This document shows positions 1 through 9,080 of a stretch of DNA of 64,000 nt, in pieces. The position numbers were made by a program, and so were the translations under genes. The notes beneath the pieces were generated by a model, which was given only the letters and a program-made list of their open reading frames with translations, was not told the origin of the DNA and did not search any database. The DNA comes from Kuafuiihalomonas sp039024635. GTDB taxonomy: Bacteria; Myxococcota; Kuafuiibacteriia; Kuafuiibacteriales; Kuafuiibacteriaceae. Position 1 is the stretch's first letter. Each line of letters opens with the position of its first letter. Where the stretch lies: positions 124,001 to 188,000 of the forward strand of contig JBCCQA010000006.1 in assembly GCA_039024635.1 (NCBI GenBank). Direction: 5' to 3'.

Positions 1-262
1 ACGCAAGCTGCTCGCCGGGTGCAGGCGTGCTCACCACGATTCGGGGGGCCCGAGCGAGCTCACGACAACGTCCTTCGTTGCTGCACACGGCCCGCCGGGC
101 GGCCGTGTTCGGCTGCGGACAGTCCGAGGCCTCCAGGCAGTCGAAGTCGCAGCTCCCACTCGAGCCGCAGAAGAAGCCCACCGGGCAATCGGTGGTGGTC
201 GCACACGGAAGCTGGTCGCAACCGAACAGTACCGAGGGAACCAAAAAAAGCAGGCTTCTCAC
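1..262 (-). CDS. Cys-rich lipoprotein, partial (cut by left edge)
   Basis: Reading the minus strand from a GTG at 262 gives 87 codons that run off the window. The first residues form a lipoprotein signal: MRSLLFLV followed by a lipobox LFGC, with the lipidated Cys at residue 15. The mature part has closely spaced Cys pairs (DCPVGFFCG, CDFDCLEASDC, VCSNEGRC), as in secreted myxobacterial Cys-rich proteins, then STPAPGEQLA, which looks like a linker into a further domain. The GTG overlaps the TGA of the preceding VWA lipoprotein gene (GTGA), so the two are probably translationally coupled. The function is unknown. An exported lipid-anchored protein is well supported; the family cannot be named because the C-terminus is missing. 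Confidence 0.7.
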   Translation of the reverse strand, partial: MRSLLFLVPSVLFGCDQLPCATTTDCPVGFFCGSSGSCDFDCLEASDCPQPNTAARRAVCSNEGRCRELARAPRIVVSTPAPGEQLA

Positions 263-3069
263 GAGCAGCCCGGCGTGTACTCGACCCTGATCTCTGCTGA
301 CTCAGGCGGTGGCTGGTCGAAGGTCACGACCCGGCGTTCGTCGTCGAGGGACCAGTTCGATACCTGGACCCCATTGACTTCGACCACCACCGGAAAGCCC
401 TCCTCGGCCTGACCCTCCAGCCCGAAGGACCGCTCCAGACCAAAGGCAAAATCGCCGAGGGACTGAAGGTTGGGTCCCCAGGCCCGGCAGATGTCGAGGC
501 CGATTCCCCGCGTGAGTCCGACGAAGTCGACGTAGCGGGGCGCGGGAAAGGTCGAGGGAAGACAGCCGACTTCGCCCCCCGAGACCACAGCGACGACCAG
601 ATCCGGGACGAGGCGATTGAGCGCATCGAAGAAGAACTCCACCGGCTCGGAGGAACCATCGTCCTCGTCGGACACGATGATTAGAACGACACCGGCATCT
701 CTCTGTAAGAGGCCGGCGTTGTTGCCCTGGCCGGCCCGAGCTGCCTCGAAAGCGCTCACCGCAGCTTGGAGGCCTTGCTCGAAGCCAGAACCAGTAATGC
801 CGACGCGGGCCTGGGTTCGAAAGTTGGAGATGACATCGGCCGGGGTCAGTAGGTCGCTGTCGATGACCGGGCCCACGAGTCGACCGTTTCTCAAGGTCAC
901 CGAGGTCGTGGTGATCCCGATACGGTAGCTGACGCTCTGCAAATCCGCCTGCGTGATAAAGCTCTGGATATTCTCGGCCAGCGCCTCCTGGTCATCCTCC
1001 ATCGAACAGGAGTCATCGATCACGAAAAGCACGTCGGTCCGGGAGCGATCCCGCTGCTCGAAGTTCTCGATCCGCCTCGGCACCTCCACAACCTCGGCCG
1101 ACACCGGAACGAAGAGGGGGAACGGAAGGCGCTCAAACTCGAAGCGTATCTCGGTCTGAAGCGGGCCCAAGTCATCGGGCGTCAGGGTGACGCCCCAAGT
1201 CTCATCCAACCCGCCCCCCAAAATGGCGCTTCCGCGGCCATTGAGCGTGAGCTCGGGAAGGACGGTCTCCAAGTCGACGCTGGTCACGGAGACTTCACTG
1301 GAGCCGAGGTTGACGAGTCGCGTGGACAGGCCCTGGGGCCCACAGTCCACGTCGACTTCGCCGAAGTCGAGCAGAGGCGGAATGGCGATCAGCTCGGAAT
1401 AGCCGGCGCCAGTCCCGACCAGGCCGACCGGGACCCTCGGGAGGATCGGATCGTCGGTCTCGACGAAGAGGGTCGCTTTGGCATCCGTCTCTCGGTTGGG
1501 GCGAAAGACGAGCTCCACTCGGGCCTCGCCGCCGGCCGAGAGTGTCCCCATGGGCCCGCTCGAAATCTCGAAGGCCGGAGCGAAACCGGGCCCCGGGGTC
1601 AAACCTCTGATCTCACAGCTCTGGTTCCCGAGGTTTCGGAGCAAGACCTCACGGCGTCGCTCTTGCCCAGGCAGGGTCACGCCGAAGTTCGCGATCTCGG
1701 GTCGGACGTCGATCTCGCAGAAAGCGCTTCCGACAGCCCCTCGAACGTCGACGTCGACCTGTGGCTTGGCGGGATCGGTCGAAGAGAAGGATACGGTCGC
1801 CGTGAAGACGCCTTCCGACGAAGGAGCAAAGCGAAGGCGAGCAAAGGCCGACTGTCCACCCTGGAGCGTCAGCGGCAGTTGAGGCGGCTCCAAGACGTAG
1901 GCAGCGTCGCCTTCGATCGAGGCCGCGGTCACATCGAGGCTCGAAGAGCCCGAGTTGCTGATGACGATCTGCTGCTCTTCCACCCGAGCCCGCGGGAGTA
2001 CGCCGAAGCCCACGTCGGGGGGGAGCACGACGAAGTCAGGCCCTTCCCCTTCGCCAAAGACCGGAATGACCAAAGGCCCGAATACGCCCTCGGGAAGCTG
2101 TAGCTGCAACTCGGCTTCGACCGAACCCGGGCGGGTGGGCGCGAAACGAACCCTGATCGAGGCGAGATCGCCGGGCGCCAAGACGAGCGGAGCCTCGGGC
2201 TCGAGCTCGAAGGAGAAGCTGGGGTCGCCCAGAGGATCGGCCGACAGCAGCTCTATCGGTCGGTCTCCCTGGTTACGAACCAAGACCTGTCGGGTCTCGA
2301 AGCTGCCTACTCCGATCGTCCCAAAGTCGAGCGCAGTCGGCTCGGCGATCAAGAGGCCCGCCCCCGCTTCGCCCTTGATCGCGACCTCCAAGCCACATCG
2401 AGCCCCGCAGAACTCGAAGCGCAAGACGCCGTCGTCCACGCTCTCGATACGCGGCGCATACACGAGATCGGCGACCAGAACGCCGCGGGGTGGCAGAACC
2501 AGGTCTTCGAGGAAGCGGAAGTCTTCCCCCAAGGCCAAAAGCTCGTAGTGTTCGGGCCGAGGGAAGCCCTCCGTCACCATGGGCCCACCGACTTCGGCCG
2601 GCCCGAGCTGCTCGAAGACCAACTCGATGCTCGCCTGCTCTCCACTCTCTAGCTGGCCGAAATCGACCTGCTCTGGGCGCACCCGAACGGTCGAACCCAC
2701 GCCCTCTCCGCTCAGTCCAATGCTGAGTTCGCCCCCGCTGCTCACCACGCTGATGGCCCCCTGATGGACTTCGACCTGGACCGGCCGGTAGCCCACGTCC
2801 ACGTCCACGAAGGCGCCGGCCGGGACCTCGTTGGGGAGGCCTTCCACGAAGAAGGGCGCCATGACCTGCAGGTCCTGAATCTCGAGGGCGCGGTTGCCCT
2901 CGTTCCGGAGCGCCAAGCGGAGCCGCTTAGTCGCTCCGATCGGCACATCACCGAAAGCCAGCGACGGGCGCTCACTCGCCAGCCGAGGGCTGGTGTCGGT
3001 CAGCGGGCCGTCTTCCTGGCAACCGGCGACCAGGACGCCGATGACCCACAGCGAGAGGAAAGATCGCAC
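259..3069 (-). CDS. Choice-of-anchor D / HYDIN-like repeat lipoprotein with VWA domain
   Basis: A 936-residue surface or periplasmic lipoprotein. The signal peptide ends in lipobox LVAGC (Cys17). Residues about 30-660 carry repeated immunoglobulin-like units of the ASPM/SPD-2/Hydin or choice-of-anchor D type, each recognisable by a 'xxDFGxxxxG' start (LDFGTIGVGS, VGFGVLPRAR, LDFGEVDVDC) followed by 'RNxGxxxxE'. Residues about 674-870 form a von Willebrand factor A domain with the MIDAS signature DDSCS at 685-689 (DxSxS). Such domains mediate metal-dependent protein binding. The architecture suggests an adhesive or scaffolding cell-surface protein; the ligand is not evident. It is the penultimate gene of a minus-strand run and is coupled to the truncated lipoprotein that follows it. 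Confidence 0.85.
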   Translation of the reverse strand: MRSFLSLWVIGVLVAGCQEDGPLTDTSPRLASERPSLAFGDVPIGATKRLRLALRNEGNRALEIQDLQVMAPFFVEGLPNEVPAGAFVDVDVGYRPVQVEVHQGAISVVSSGGELSIGLSGEGVGSTVRVRPEQVDFGQLESGEQASIELVFEQLGPAEVGGPMVTEGFPRPEHYELLALGEDFRFLEDLVLPPRGVLVADLVYAPRIESVDDGVLRFEFCGARCGLEVAIKGEAGAGLLIAEPTALDFGTIGVGSFETRQVLVRNQGDRPIELLSADPLGDPSFSFELEPEAPLVLAPGDLASIRVRFAPTRPGSVEAELQLQLPEGVFGPLVIPVFGEGEGPDFVVLPPDVGFGVLPRARVEEQQIVISNSGSSSLDVTAASIEGDAAYVLEPPQLPLTLQGGQSAFARLRFAPSSEGVFTATVSFSSTDPAKPQVDVDVRGAVGSAFCEIDVRPEIANFGVTLPGQERRREVLLRNLGNQSCEIRGLTPGPGFAPAFEISSGPMGTLSAGGEARVELVFRPNRETDAKATLFVETDDPILPRVPVGLVGTGAGYSELIAIPPLLDFGEVDVDCGPQGLSTRLVNLGSSEVSVTSVDLETVLPELTLNGRGSAILGGGLDETWGVTLTPDDLGPLQTEIRFEFERLPFPLFVPVSAEVVEVPRRIENFEQRDRSRTDVLFVIDDSCSMEDDQEALAENIQSFITQADLQSVSYRIGITTTSVTLRNGRLVGPVIDSDLLTPADVISNFRTQARVGITGSGFEQGLQAAVSAFEAARAGQGNNAGLLQRDAGVVLIIVSDEDDGSSEPVEFFFDALNRLVPDLVVAVVSGGEVGCLPSTFPAPRYVDFVGLTRGIGLDICRAWGPNLQSLGDFAFGLERSFGLEGQAEEGFPVVVEVNGVQVSNWSLDDERRVVTFDQPPPESAEIRVEYTPGCS

Positions 3070-3095
3070 GCCCTAGCAGGGTACCGGATCGGTCC

Positions 3096-4751
3096 CTAGG
3101 GTCCAGTCAGGGTGCTCACTGTCGACCCTTCGATTCCTCTTGCGGCGGTCGACGTGTGGGTGGATGGCGGAGCTTTGTCCGATGCGCCCTTCACGTAGAG
3201 TTCGGCCAGGGTGACCCCATCTTGTTCCACCGTGGCCACCGGCCGGGGGCCGAACTCGCTCCATATCTGGCCCAGAACCTCGCCGTGCTCGGGCTGCTCA
3301 AAGTGAAAGGCGGCATCGGCGCGTTCGGGACCGTTCCGGTAGCGGGTCCCCTCGGGCAGCCGTCCCTCCCTCCGGTACATTCGATAGCTGTCGTAGTTGG
3401 TGCGATTGAAGAACACGGCCGAAGAGGGCTCCAGCTGGTCGAGGAGCGGCGCGGCGACGTAACCCCAAAAGGCGCGCTGCATCCCGAGCTCGGCCCCACC
3501 TCGGACTCCGCCCGCCAGCTCGTTGTAGAAGCCAATCCCGTTGGGATGGACCCGAACCGCCCCAAGGACGCCAGGGGCCAGGAGTAGGAGTCCGCAAGTA
3601 GCGGCGACCGCAGGCCGCCATCGAGGCGGCCACGCCAGATGGCGAAAGCCGTCCACAGCCACCCGGGCGCCGAGGACGCAGAGCACCGGCATCCCGTTGT
3701 ACCAGTGCTTGGTCCCTCCGAATATCGGCGTGCCGGGAAGACTGATGAGGACGATGGGCAACAGCGCCCCCATGAGTAGGAGCGCGGAGCGACCCCGGAC
3801 TTCGGGTCGGACGAGCTCTGCCCCGGCCCAGAGCAACCCGACCGTTCCAAGCAGCAGGACTGGAGAAGGGACCGTGAAGAAGCTCATCACCCACGGGAAG
3901 CTCATGGGGAAAGGAGGCGCGACGAGCAGCTCACCAAAATAGGAAGCCGGGTAGTGCTCGTGCTTTAGGTGGAATCGCAAGTACTCGCCGACGCGGTCGA
4001 CGGGATCGGGCCACAACCAGGGCCACAGGGCGAAGAATACGAGCATCCCGGATACGCCGACCGCGACGAGCCGCCAAGGCAGGACGGGGCTCGAGAACTC
4101 GAGCGCCCCATCCAAGGAACGACGCCAACGGGGCAGGAAGTCCTGGGGTTGCTCCGCGAGAACGAAGGCCCCGAAGACGAAGGGCAAGAACAGGGCGTTG
4201 AGCTTGGCGGAAAGGGCGAGGCCGAAGACAAAGCCGGCCAGGAGCACGTCTCGGCGACGGCCTCGCCAAGCCCGCGCGAAGGCCCACAGACTCCAGACCC
4301 AGAGCGCCATGATGGGGACGTCGAAGCAGGCTAGATGGCCATCGAAAAAGATCCGCGGGATCGAGGCCAGTAGGCAAGCGGCGAGCAGTCCAGTAGCAGA
4401 ATCGAAGAAGCGCCGCCCCAGGAGAAAAGTCCCGAGCAGCGCCAAGCCTGCGAAGAGAAAGCCCGCCGCCCGAAAGCCGGTGGACGGTGAAGTCCATCCC
4501 AGGCCTTCGGATAGGAGAGCGTGGGTCGCGCCCTGGCTCAGCTTCACGAGGGGTGGATGCTCGTGATTGTAGCCGAACACGGCATCGATGCGCTTCTGCC
4601 CGAAAGCATCGTCACCCCAGTGTTCGAACCAGCCAAAGTACTGCTCCGCCGCTTTGAAATAGTAGCCCTCGTCCCGGGTGAAGCCGATCTCGGGTGCGGT
4701 GAGCCAGAGTAAGACGACGTAGGCGCCACTCGTGAGGAGCGCCCATTTCAT
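3096..4751 (-). CDS. GT39/ArnT-like membrane glycosyltransferase
   Basis: About 551 residues from the ATG at 4751, which overlaps the TGA of the upstream gene as ATGA. The N-terminus (MKWALLTSGAYVVLLWLTA) is a membrane segment. It is followed by the acidic TRDEGYYF motif typical of the first periplasmic loop of PMT/ArnT-type (GT39, dolichyl-phosphate-mannose protein mannosyltransferase-like) enzymes, and by ten or more further hydrophobic helices. Family members transfer a sugar from a polyprenyl phosphate to protein or lipid on the outer face of the inner membrane. Donor and acceptor cannot be told from the sequence. The open frame extends further upstream, but that part overlaps the preceding gene and is arginine-rich, so I chose the internal ATG. 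Confidence 0.8.
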   Translation of the reverse strand: MKWALLTSGAYVVLLWLTAPEIGFTRDEGYYFKAAEQYFGWFEHWGDDAFGQKRIDAVFGYNHEHPPLVKLSQGATHALLSEGLGWTSPSTGFRAAGFLFAGLALLGTFLLGRRFFDSATGLLAACLLASIPRIFFDGHLACFDVPIMALWVWSLWAFARAWRGRRRDVLLAGFVFGLALSAKLNALFLPFVFGAFVLAEQPQDFLPRWRRSLDGALEFSSPVLPWRLVAVGVSGMLVFFALWPWLWPDPVDRVGEYLRFHLKHEHYPASYFGELLVAPPFPMSFPWVMSFFTVPSPVLLLGTVGLLWAGAELVRPEVRGRSALLLMGALLPIVLISLPGTPIFGGTKHWYNGMPVLCVLGARVAVDGFRHLAWPPRWRPAVAATCGLLLLAPGVLGAVRVHPNGIGFYNELAGGVRGGAELGMQRAFWGYVAAPLLDQLEPSSAVFFNRTNYDSYRMYRREGRLPEGTRYRNGPERADAAFHFEQPEHGEVLGQIWSEFGPRPVATVEQDGVTLAELYVKGASDKAPPSTHTSTAARGIEGSTVSTLTGP

Positions 4752-5641
4752 GAAGCTGCTCCGCTCCGCTGACGCACGTCGGCCGTAAAGCAGAAGTGGT
4801 TGGCCCCGGCGTCGGGGGACCAGATGGTGAAGCTGACCGTACCCGTCGACGTGGCGGGAACGGGCAGCCGGAAGGGGCGCCACATGTCCTCCAGCTCGAA
4901 GGTCAGGCGTCCGCCCCCGCCCCCTTCGAACTGAACGTCGACCATCACGGGGGCGCGGGCACGGTTGCGGCTCTGAAGGGTGTGGCCTCCCTGCAACCGG
5001 AGCACACCGGCCCGAGGCAGAGACCCCACCGTCAGACGAAGCGCACCCTGACCCGGCGGGTGAGCCCACAAACAGCGCCGAAGCTGGTCCCCCATCCAGT
5101 GCCATTCGGGCGCCACATAGAGCCAGGCCGACTCCCGTCGACAGCCAAGCTTGGGACCCGGGTCTCGCCGTTTACAGATCTCGGGCGCGCCCTTGAATAG
5201 ATGCTCTAGCCGTGCCTCGTCCAAGACCTCTTCCAGCACCCAGGTGCGGCGCCAGGGCGTGGGATTCCGAAGCCTCGTAACCTCGACGCCCCCCTCCTTC
5301 CATATCGTCTCCGCCGACCAGCCTTGGGCCTGAAGTCCCGCCTGGATCGGCCGCCCGGCGCCAAACTGAGCGAACAGCCAAACGGTCTCGGCCCGGTCGT
5401 AGTCTTCGACTTCGGGTCGACTCGGAGTGACGGTCTGAAGATGGCCCAGCCAGCGGCGAGGACCTCGAGCATAGCCGGGGAGGAGTACGACCAGGTCATC
5501 GGCCTTGGCCCCCTGCAAGACCTCGCGAGCCGCCTCTTCGACCACTTCGGGCACGGGCGCGGCAGGCTGAAGAAGGAAGAAAGCGCCGCCATAGAGCCCG
5601 AGACCACAGGCGAGGATGGAGGCGGGCACGCTTGGGCGCAC
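4748..5641 (-). CDS. Hypothetical membrane-anchored protein coupled to the glycosyltransferase
   Basis: A 297-residue protein from a GTG start. Residues 8-25 (ILACGLGLYGGAFFLLQ) are one hydrophobic segment that would anchor it in the inner membrane with the rest outside. The remainder has tryptophan-rich stretches (GWSAETIWKEGG, WHWMGDQLRRCLW) and a C-terminal beta-rich part with FELEDMWRPFRLPVP. I recognise no family. Its stop overlaps the start of the GT39 gene (ATGA), so it probably works with that enzyme, for example in handling or presenting its substrate; this is inference from position only. It begins 32 bases after the phosphoesterase gene. Confidence 0.6.
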   Translation of the reverse strand: MRPSVPASILACGLGLYGGAFFLLQPAAPVPEVVEEAAREVLQGAKADDLVVLLPGYARGPRRWLGHLQTVTPSRPEVEDYDRAETVWLFAQFGAGRPIQAGLQAQGWSAETIWKEGGVEVTRLRNPTPWRRTWVLEEVLDEARLEHLFKGAPEICKRRDPGPKLGCRRESAWLYVAPEWHWMGDQLRRCLWAHPPGQGALRLTVGSLPRAGVLRLQGGHTLQSRNRARAPVMVDVQFEGGGGGRLTFELEDMWRPFRLPVPATSTGTVSFTIWSPDAGANHFCFTADVRQRSGAAS

Positions 5642-5673
5642 CGGCGGGCAGGTAGCAGGAAGGCGTCAGGCTG

Positions 5674-6627
5674 TCAGCCGACCCGCACGAGAGGCGCCCC
5701 GCCTTGGTGGGGCAGGAAGACCACATTGTCGGCCGAGGTGCCGACCAGGTAGTCAAGGAAGTCGCCGGAGCTGCCGGAGGCAGAGAAGCGCATCGCCTTT
5801 CGACCAGTGAGGACCGCCCGGCGGCCTGCATCCAGGAGGCCCGGTAGGCGAGGTACCAAGGTCTCGACCCGAATCCCCTCGTCGTCGATGTGGAGGATCC
5901 GTCCGACGTGGGGGTAGGCCACGGGCGAGGCCGTGAGAACGTGATAGAATCCCGATCGACCCGGCCGTCCGACCCGCTGAATCCGGGAGGCGTGATGGTG
6001 TCCACATAAGTAGGCCCGGACTTTGGGGGCGCTGGCGAGGAGGGCCACGACGTCGTGGCGGTTGGCGACCAGATACTCCCGGTCCCACGCGTCCAGCTGG
6101 AGCGGCTCCCAGGCCCGGTACAGTGGGTGATGCCCTAGGACGAGGATATGGGGCTCCTCGGCCCGATGAATCTCTTCACCAAGGAATCGCATCATGGCCG
6201 GGGCGAGGTAGCCGCCCGGACTGCCGGTAAGGCTGCTATCGACGCCGATGACCCGAACGTCCCCCACACCCCTCGAGAAGCCCGAGAAATCTCTTTCGGG
6301 ACCATGGCCCTGGACGGCGCGCAGGAAGCGGTCTTTTGTGACCTCACCGTAGGGCGGAGCCTCGTGGTTGCCTGGAATGCACAGCCAACGGTCGAGTCCG
6401 GCGGCCACGTCCATGAAGGCCTCGAGGTCCTCGCGACCATGGCCCCGGTTATCGATGTTGTCGCCGCCGAACAGGACCAGGTCGACGCCTCGCTCCCTGC
6501 ACTGGGCGACCAAGTCCTCGAAAACGGCCAGGCTGAGGTGCTTCAAGGTGGCGGTCGGACGGCCGTTCGGCGCGACGTGGGCGTCGGTGATGTGGGCAAC
6601 CGTCAGTTGTTCGGCATGTGCACTCAT
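5674..6627 (-). CDS. Calcineurin-like metallophosphoesterase
   Basis: 317 residues from the ATG at 6627. All five metal-binding blocks of the calcineurin-like fold are visible in order: D15-A-H17, GGDN 54-57, GNHE 86-89, then GHHP and CGHHHAS. The layout resembles the CpdA/class III phosphodiesterase group, so the substrate may be a cyclic nucleotide or another phosphodiester. No signal peptide is seen, so it is probably cytosolic. The frame stays open for 50 more codons upstream, but that leader is not family-like, and starting at MSAHAEQLTV puts the first motif where the family has it. It is divergent from the HD-domain gene across 116 bp and may head the minus-strand run. Confidence 0.8.
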   Translation of the reverse strand: MSAHAEQLTVAHITDAHVAPNGRPTATLKHLSLAVFEDLVAQCRERGVDLVLFGGDNIDNRGHGREDLEAFMDVAAGLDRWLCIPGNHEAPPYGEVTKDRFLRAVQGHGPERDFSGFSRGVGDVRVIGVDSSLTGSPGGYLAPAMMRFLGEEIHRAEEPHILVLGHHPLYRAWEPLQLDAWDREYLVANRHDVVALLASAPKVRAYLCGHHHASRIQRVGRPGRSGFYHVLTASPVAYPHVGRILHIDDEGIRVETLVPRLPGLLDAGRRAVLTGRKAMRFSASGSSGDFLDYLVGTSADNVVFLPHQGGAPLVRVG

Positions 6628-6743
6628 CCCATCGGGCTCCGACTTCGGGGCGCCGACACTAGCGATAACACCAGCTCGGTGAACAGTACCCCGTTGACAG
6701 ATAACGGCGATTTTCCGCCTCGGAAGCCCGAAAGTAGGCACTG

Positions 6744-8060
6744 GTGAGCACCAAGAAGGCCCGGATACGTGATCCAATTCACGGCACGCTCCGATTCGAC
6801 CCCGACGAACTTGCGGTCATCGACCATCCGGCGGTCCAGCGCCTCCGAGGGATCAAGCAGCTCGGCCTGGCCGACCTCGCTTTTCCCGGCGCCACTCACA
6901 GCCGCTACGCCCACGCGCTCGGCACCACCCATATCGCCACTCGGATGCTGGAGCAGCTTGCCCGAGACTTCGAGCTCCTGCCCGCCGAACGACAGCGCAT
7001 GAACACCACCCTTCGACTGGCGGCGATGTTCCACGACATCGGACACGCCCCGCTCTCCCACACCACCGAGCGCTTCATGCCCCCGGTGAACAAGCTCGGC
7101 CTCGGCGAGTGGCAGCTTGGATCGGACGATCGACGGGCCTGTCACGAAGACTTCACCCTCGCCATCATCCTAAAGAGCGACCTGAGCGAGCTCATCCGGC
7201 GACGCTTCGCCGACCGAGGCATCGACCCCGAGGATCTGGCGGTCCTCCTCAGTGGGCGAGCGCCTCCGGGCCTCGGCGATCGCTTCCAGATTGGAGGAAG
7301 GAACTGGCTACCCCTCCTTCGGCAGTGCGTCAGCTCGGAGCTGGATGCCGACCGCATGGACTACCTTCTTCGGGACTCCTACTACGCCGGCGTCCCCTAC
7401 GGCCGCTTCGACCTGGACTGGCTGATCGAGAATCTCCGGGCGGTGGAACGAGGTCCGGACCTGCATCTCGGACTGCATGCCCGAGGCTCCTTCGGCTTTG
7501 AAGATTATCTGCTCAGCCGCTACCACATGTTCCTCAGCGTCTATCTGCATCACGTTCCGGTGGGCTACGAGCTGATGCTTCGGGCCTTTCACGAGTCCGA
7601 GCCCGAGCTGCTCCGCTTCCCGCCCGACCCCGAGCAGTACCTGGAGTGCGACGACGTCTTTCTGCTGATGAAGCTCCGCGGCACCCAGAACCCCTGGGCT
7701 CGACGACTGATGCGACGGAAAGGCTACAAGAACCTGACGGAGCTCAGGACCTCGGAAGCTTCGACCCCCGCCGTCCACCATCGACTGACCGCTGCGTTGG
7801 CGGAGGCCGGAATCCACGCTATCGCCCACACCGTGAAAGGAAAGCTGTCGAAGTACTTCAACCCCAGCGCCAGTCAGCCCCCCGTGGCGGTCGAGCCCGA
7901 TCTGCTGGTGGTCGGCGACGGCGCACCCCAGCCCATCGAGAACTTCTCGCCCCTCTATCAGCGCTACGCGGGCGCCCTTCACCTTCATCGGGTGTACGTC
8001 GAGCCCGAACGTCACGAAGACGCTCGCCCCATCCTGCGACGCCTGGAGCTCGACGAGTAG
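6744..8060 (+). CDS. HD-domain phosphohydrolase (dGTPase/SAMHD1-like)
   Basis: 438 residues from a GTG. The N-terminus matches the COG1078/SAMHD1-like group: IRDPIHG near residue 8, then HSRYAHALG with a metal His, and FHDIGHAPLSH carrying the HD pair at 97-98. The distant Asp lies in LDADRMDYLLRDS. Proteins of this group hydrolyse dNTPs or other nucleotides to nucleoside and triphosphate, often as oligomers. The substrate here is unproven. A perfect TTGACA hexamer lies at 6694-6699 in the divergent gap, but no convincing -10 follows it. The histone-deacetylase-like and antiporter genes follow on the same strand after 114 bp. Confidence 0.82.
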   Translation: MSTKKARIRDPIHGTLRFDPDELAVIDHPAVQRLRGIKQLGLADLAFPGATHSRYAHALGTTHIATRMLEQLARDFELLPAERQRMNTTLRLAAMFHDIGHAPLSHTTERFMPPVNKLGLGEWQLGSDDRRACHEDFTLAIILKSDLSELIRRRFADRGIDPEDLAVLLSGRAPPGLGDRFQIGGRNWLPLLRQCVSSELDADRMDYLLRDSYYAGVPYGRFDLDWLIENLRAVERGPDLHLGLHARGSFGFEDYLLSRYHMFLSVYLHHVPVGYELMLRAFHESEPELLRFPPDPEQYLECDDVFLLMKLRGTQNPWARRLMRRKGYKNLTELRTSEASTPAVHHRLTAALAEAGIHAIAHTVKGKLSKYFNPSASQPPVAVEPDLLVVGDGAPQPIENFSPLYQRYAGALHLHRVYVEPERHEDARPILRRLELDE

Positions 8061-8174
8061 CTGATAGCTCCGCTCCTGCGCCACCTGTCGCCGTGCAGCC
8101 GCCCCGCAGCCCTGTATCCGGTCCAGCCCCTTTCCTTTTCACCCGGGGATGGGCCTGACCTATGAGAGACGGAC

Positions 8175-9080
8175 GTGGCCGTCCCGTTGTTCACCCATCC
8201 GATCTACACCGCATCTCTGGCGGACGAGGCGCGCTTTCCCAAGCACCGCTACGACCTCGTAGCGCGAGAACTGAGGCGTCGAGGGCTGGACCATGCCATC
8301 GTTCGGTCGCCCAAGGCGCGCCGGGCGCAGATCCTCTCGTCCCATGCGGCGGCCTACGTAGATGCCTTCCTGGAGGGCCGGCTCGACCCTGCGGACCAGC
8401 GGAGAATCGGACTCACACCCTGGACGCCCCGCATCGTCGACCGAACCCTGCACCTGATGGGGGGGAGCCTGGCCGCCCTCGACGGCGCTCTGCGGCAGGG
8501 CGTGGGCGGCCATATGGCAGGCGGCACCCATCACGCCCATCGAGCCTCAGGCTCGGGCTACTGCGTCTTCAACGACATCCCGATTGTGGTCGCGGCGGCG
8601 AGAGGTCGGGGCCTCGAACGTGCTCTGATCATCGACCTCGACGTGCACCAAGGCGACGGGACGGCGAGCATCCTGCAGAGAGACCCGATGGCCTTCAGCT
8701 TCTCGATGCACTGTCGGAACAACTTTCCCTTCCGCAAGGCTCGGAGCAACTTCGACCTCGCCCTACCGGCAGGTACCCATGACGCGGCCTACCTCGCCGC
8801 CCTCAGCTACCATCTGCCTCGCTTGGTGGAGCTGCACCGTCCCGAGCTGGTGATCTTCCAGGCCGGCGTGGACCCTCTCGCGGAGGACCACCTTGGTCTC
8901 CTCGCTTTGACGCGGGCCGGGCTAGCCCGGCGCAACCGCGTGGTTTTCGAGCATACGGCCGGACGACGAATTCCAACGGTCGTCTTGATGGGCGGCGGCT
9001 ATGCTCGACCCATCGAGGCCTCGGTCGCGGCCCATGCCGACGTATTCGAAGAGGCCAGCCGCTGGAGCTTCACGCCATGA
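8175..9080 (+). CDS. Histone-deacetylase-family (AcuC/HdaH-like) hydrolase
   Basis: 301 residues from a GTG. The Zn-dependent deacetylase signatures are intact: GGTHHAHRASGSGYC with the catalytic His pair at 119-120, VFNDI, and the zinc ligands in IIDLDVHQGDG (D154/D156/H158). The C-terminal QAGVDPLAEDHLG and MGGGYA motifs are also present. Bacterial members remove acetyl groups from acetyl-lysine (AcuC type) or from small acetylated amines. The compact size resembles class IV-like bacterial HDACs. Its stop overlaps the start of the antiporter gene (ATGA), so the two are translationally coupled. This hints at a shared physiological context but does not identify the substrate. Confidence 0.85.
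   Translation: MAVPLFTHPIYTASLADEARFPKHRYDLVARELRRRGLDHAIVRSPKARRAQILSSHAAAYVDAFLEGRLDPADQRRIGLTPWTPRIVDRTLHLMGGSLAALDGALRQGVGGHMAGGTHHAHRASGSGYCVFNDIPIVVAAARGRGLERALIIDLDVHQGDGTASILQRDPMAFSFSMHCRNNFPFRKARSNFDLALPAGTHDAAYLAALSYHLPRLVELHRPELVIFQAGVDPLAEDHLGLLALTRAGLARRNRVVFEHTAGRRIPTVVLMGGGYARPIEASVAAHADVFEEASRWSFTP

Noticed and set aside
6694..6722. Perfect TTGACA hexamer before the HD-domain gene, considered as a sigma-70 promoter
   Set aside because: No acceptable -10 hexamer lies 16-18 bp downstream, so it is mentioned only in the gene entry.
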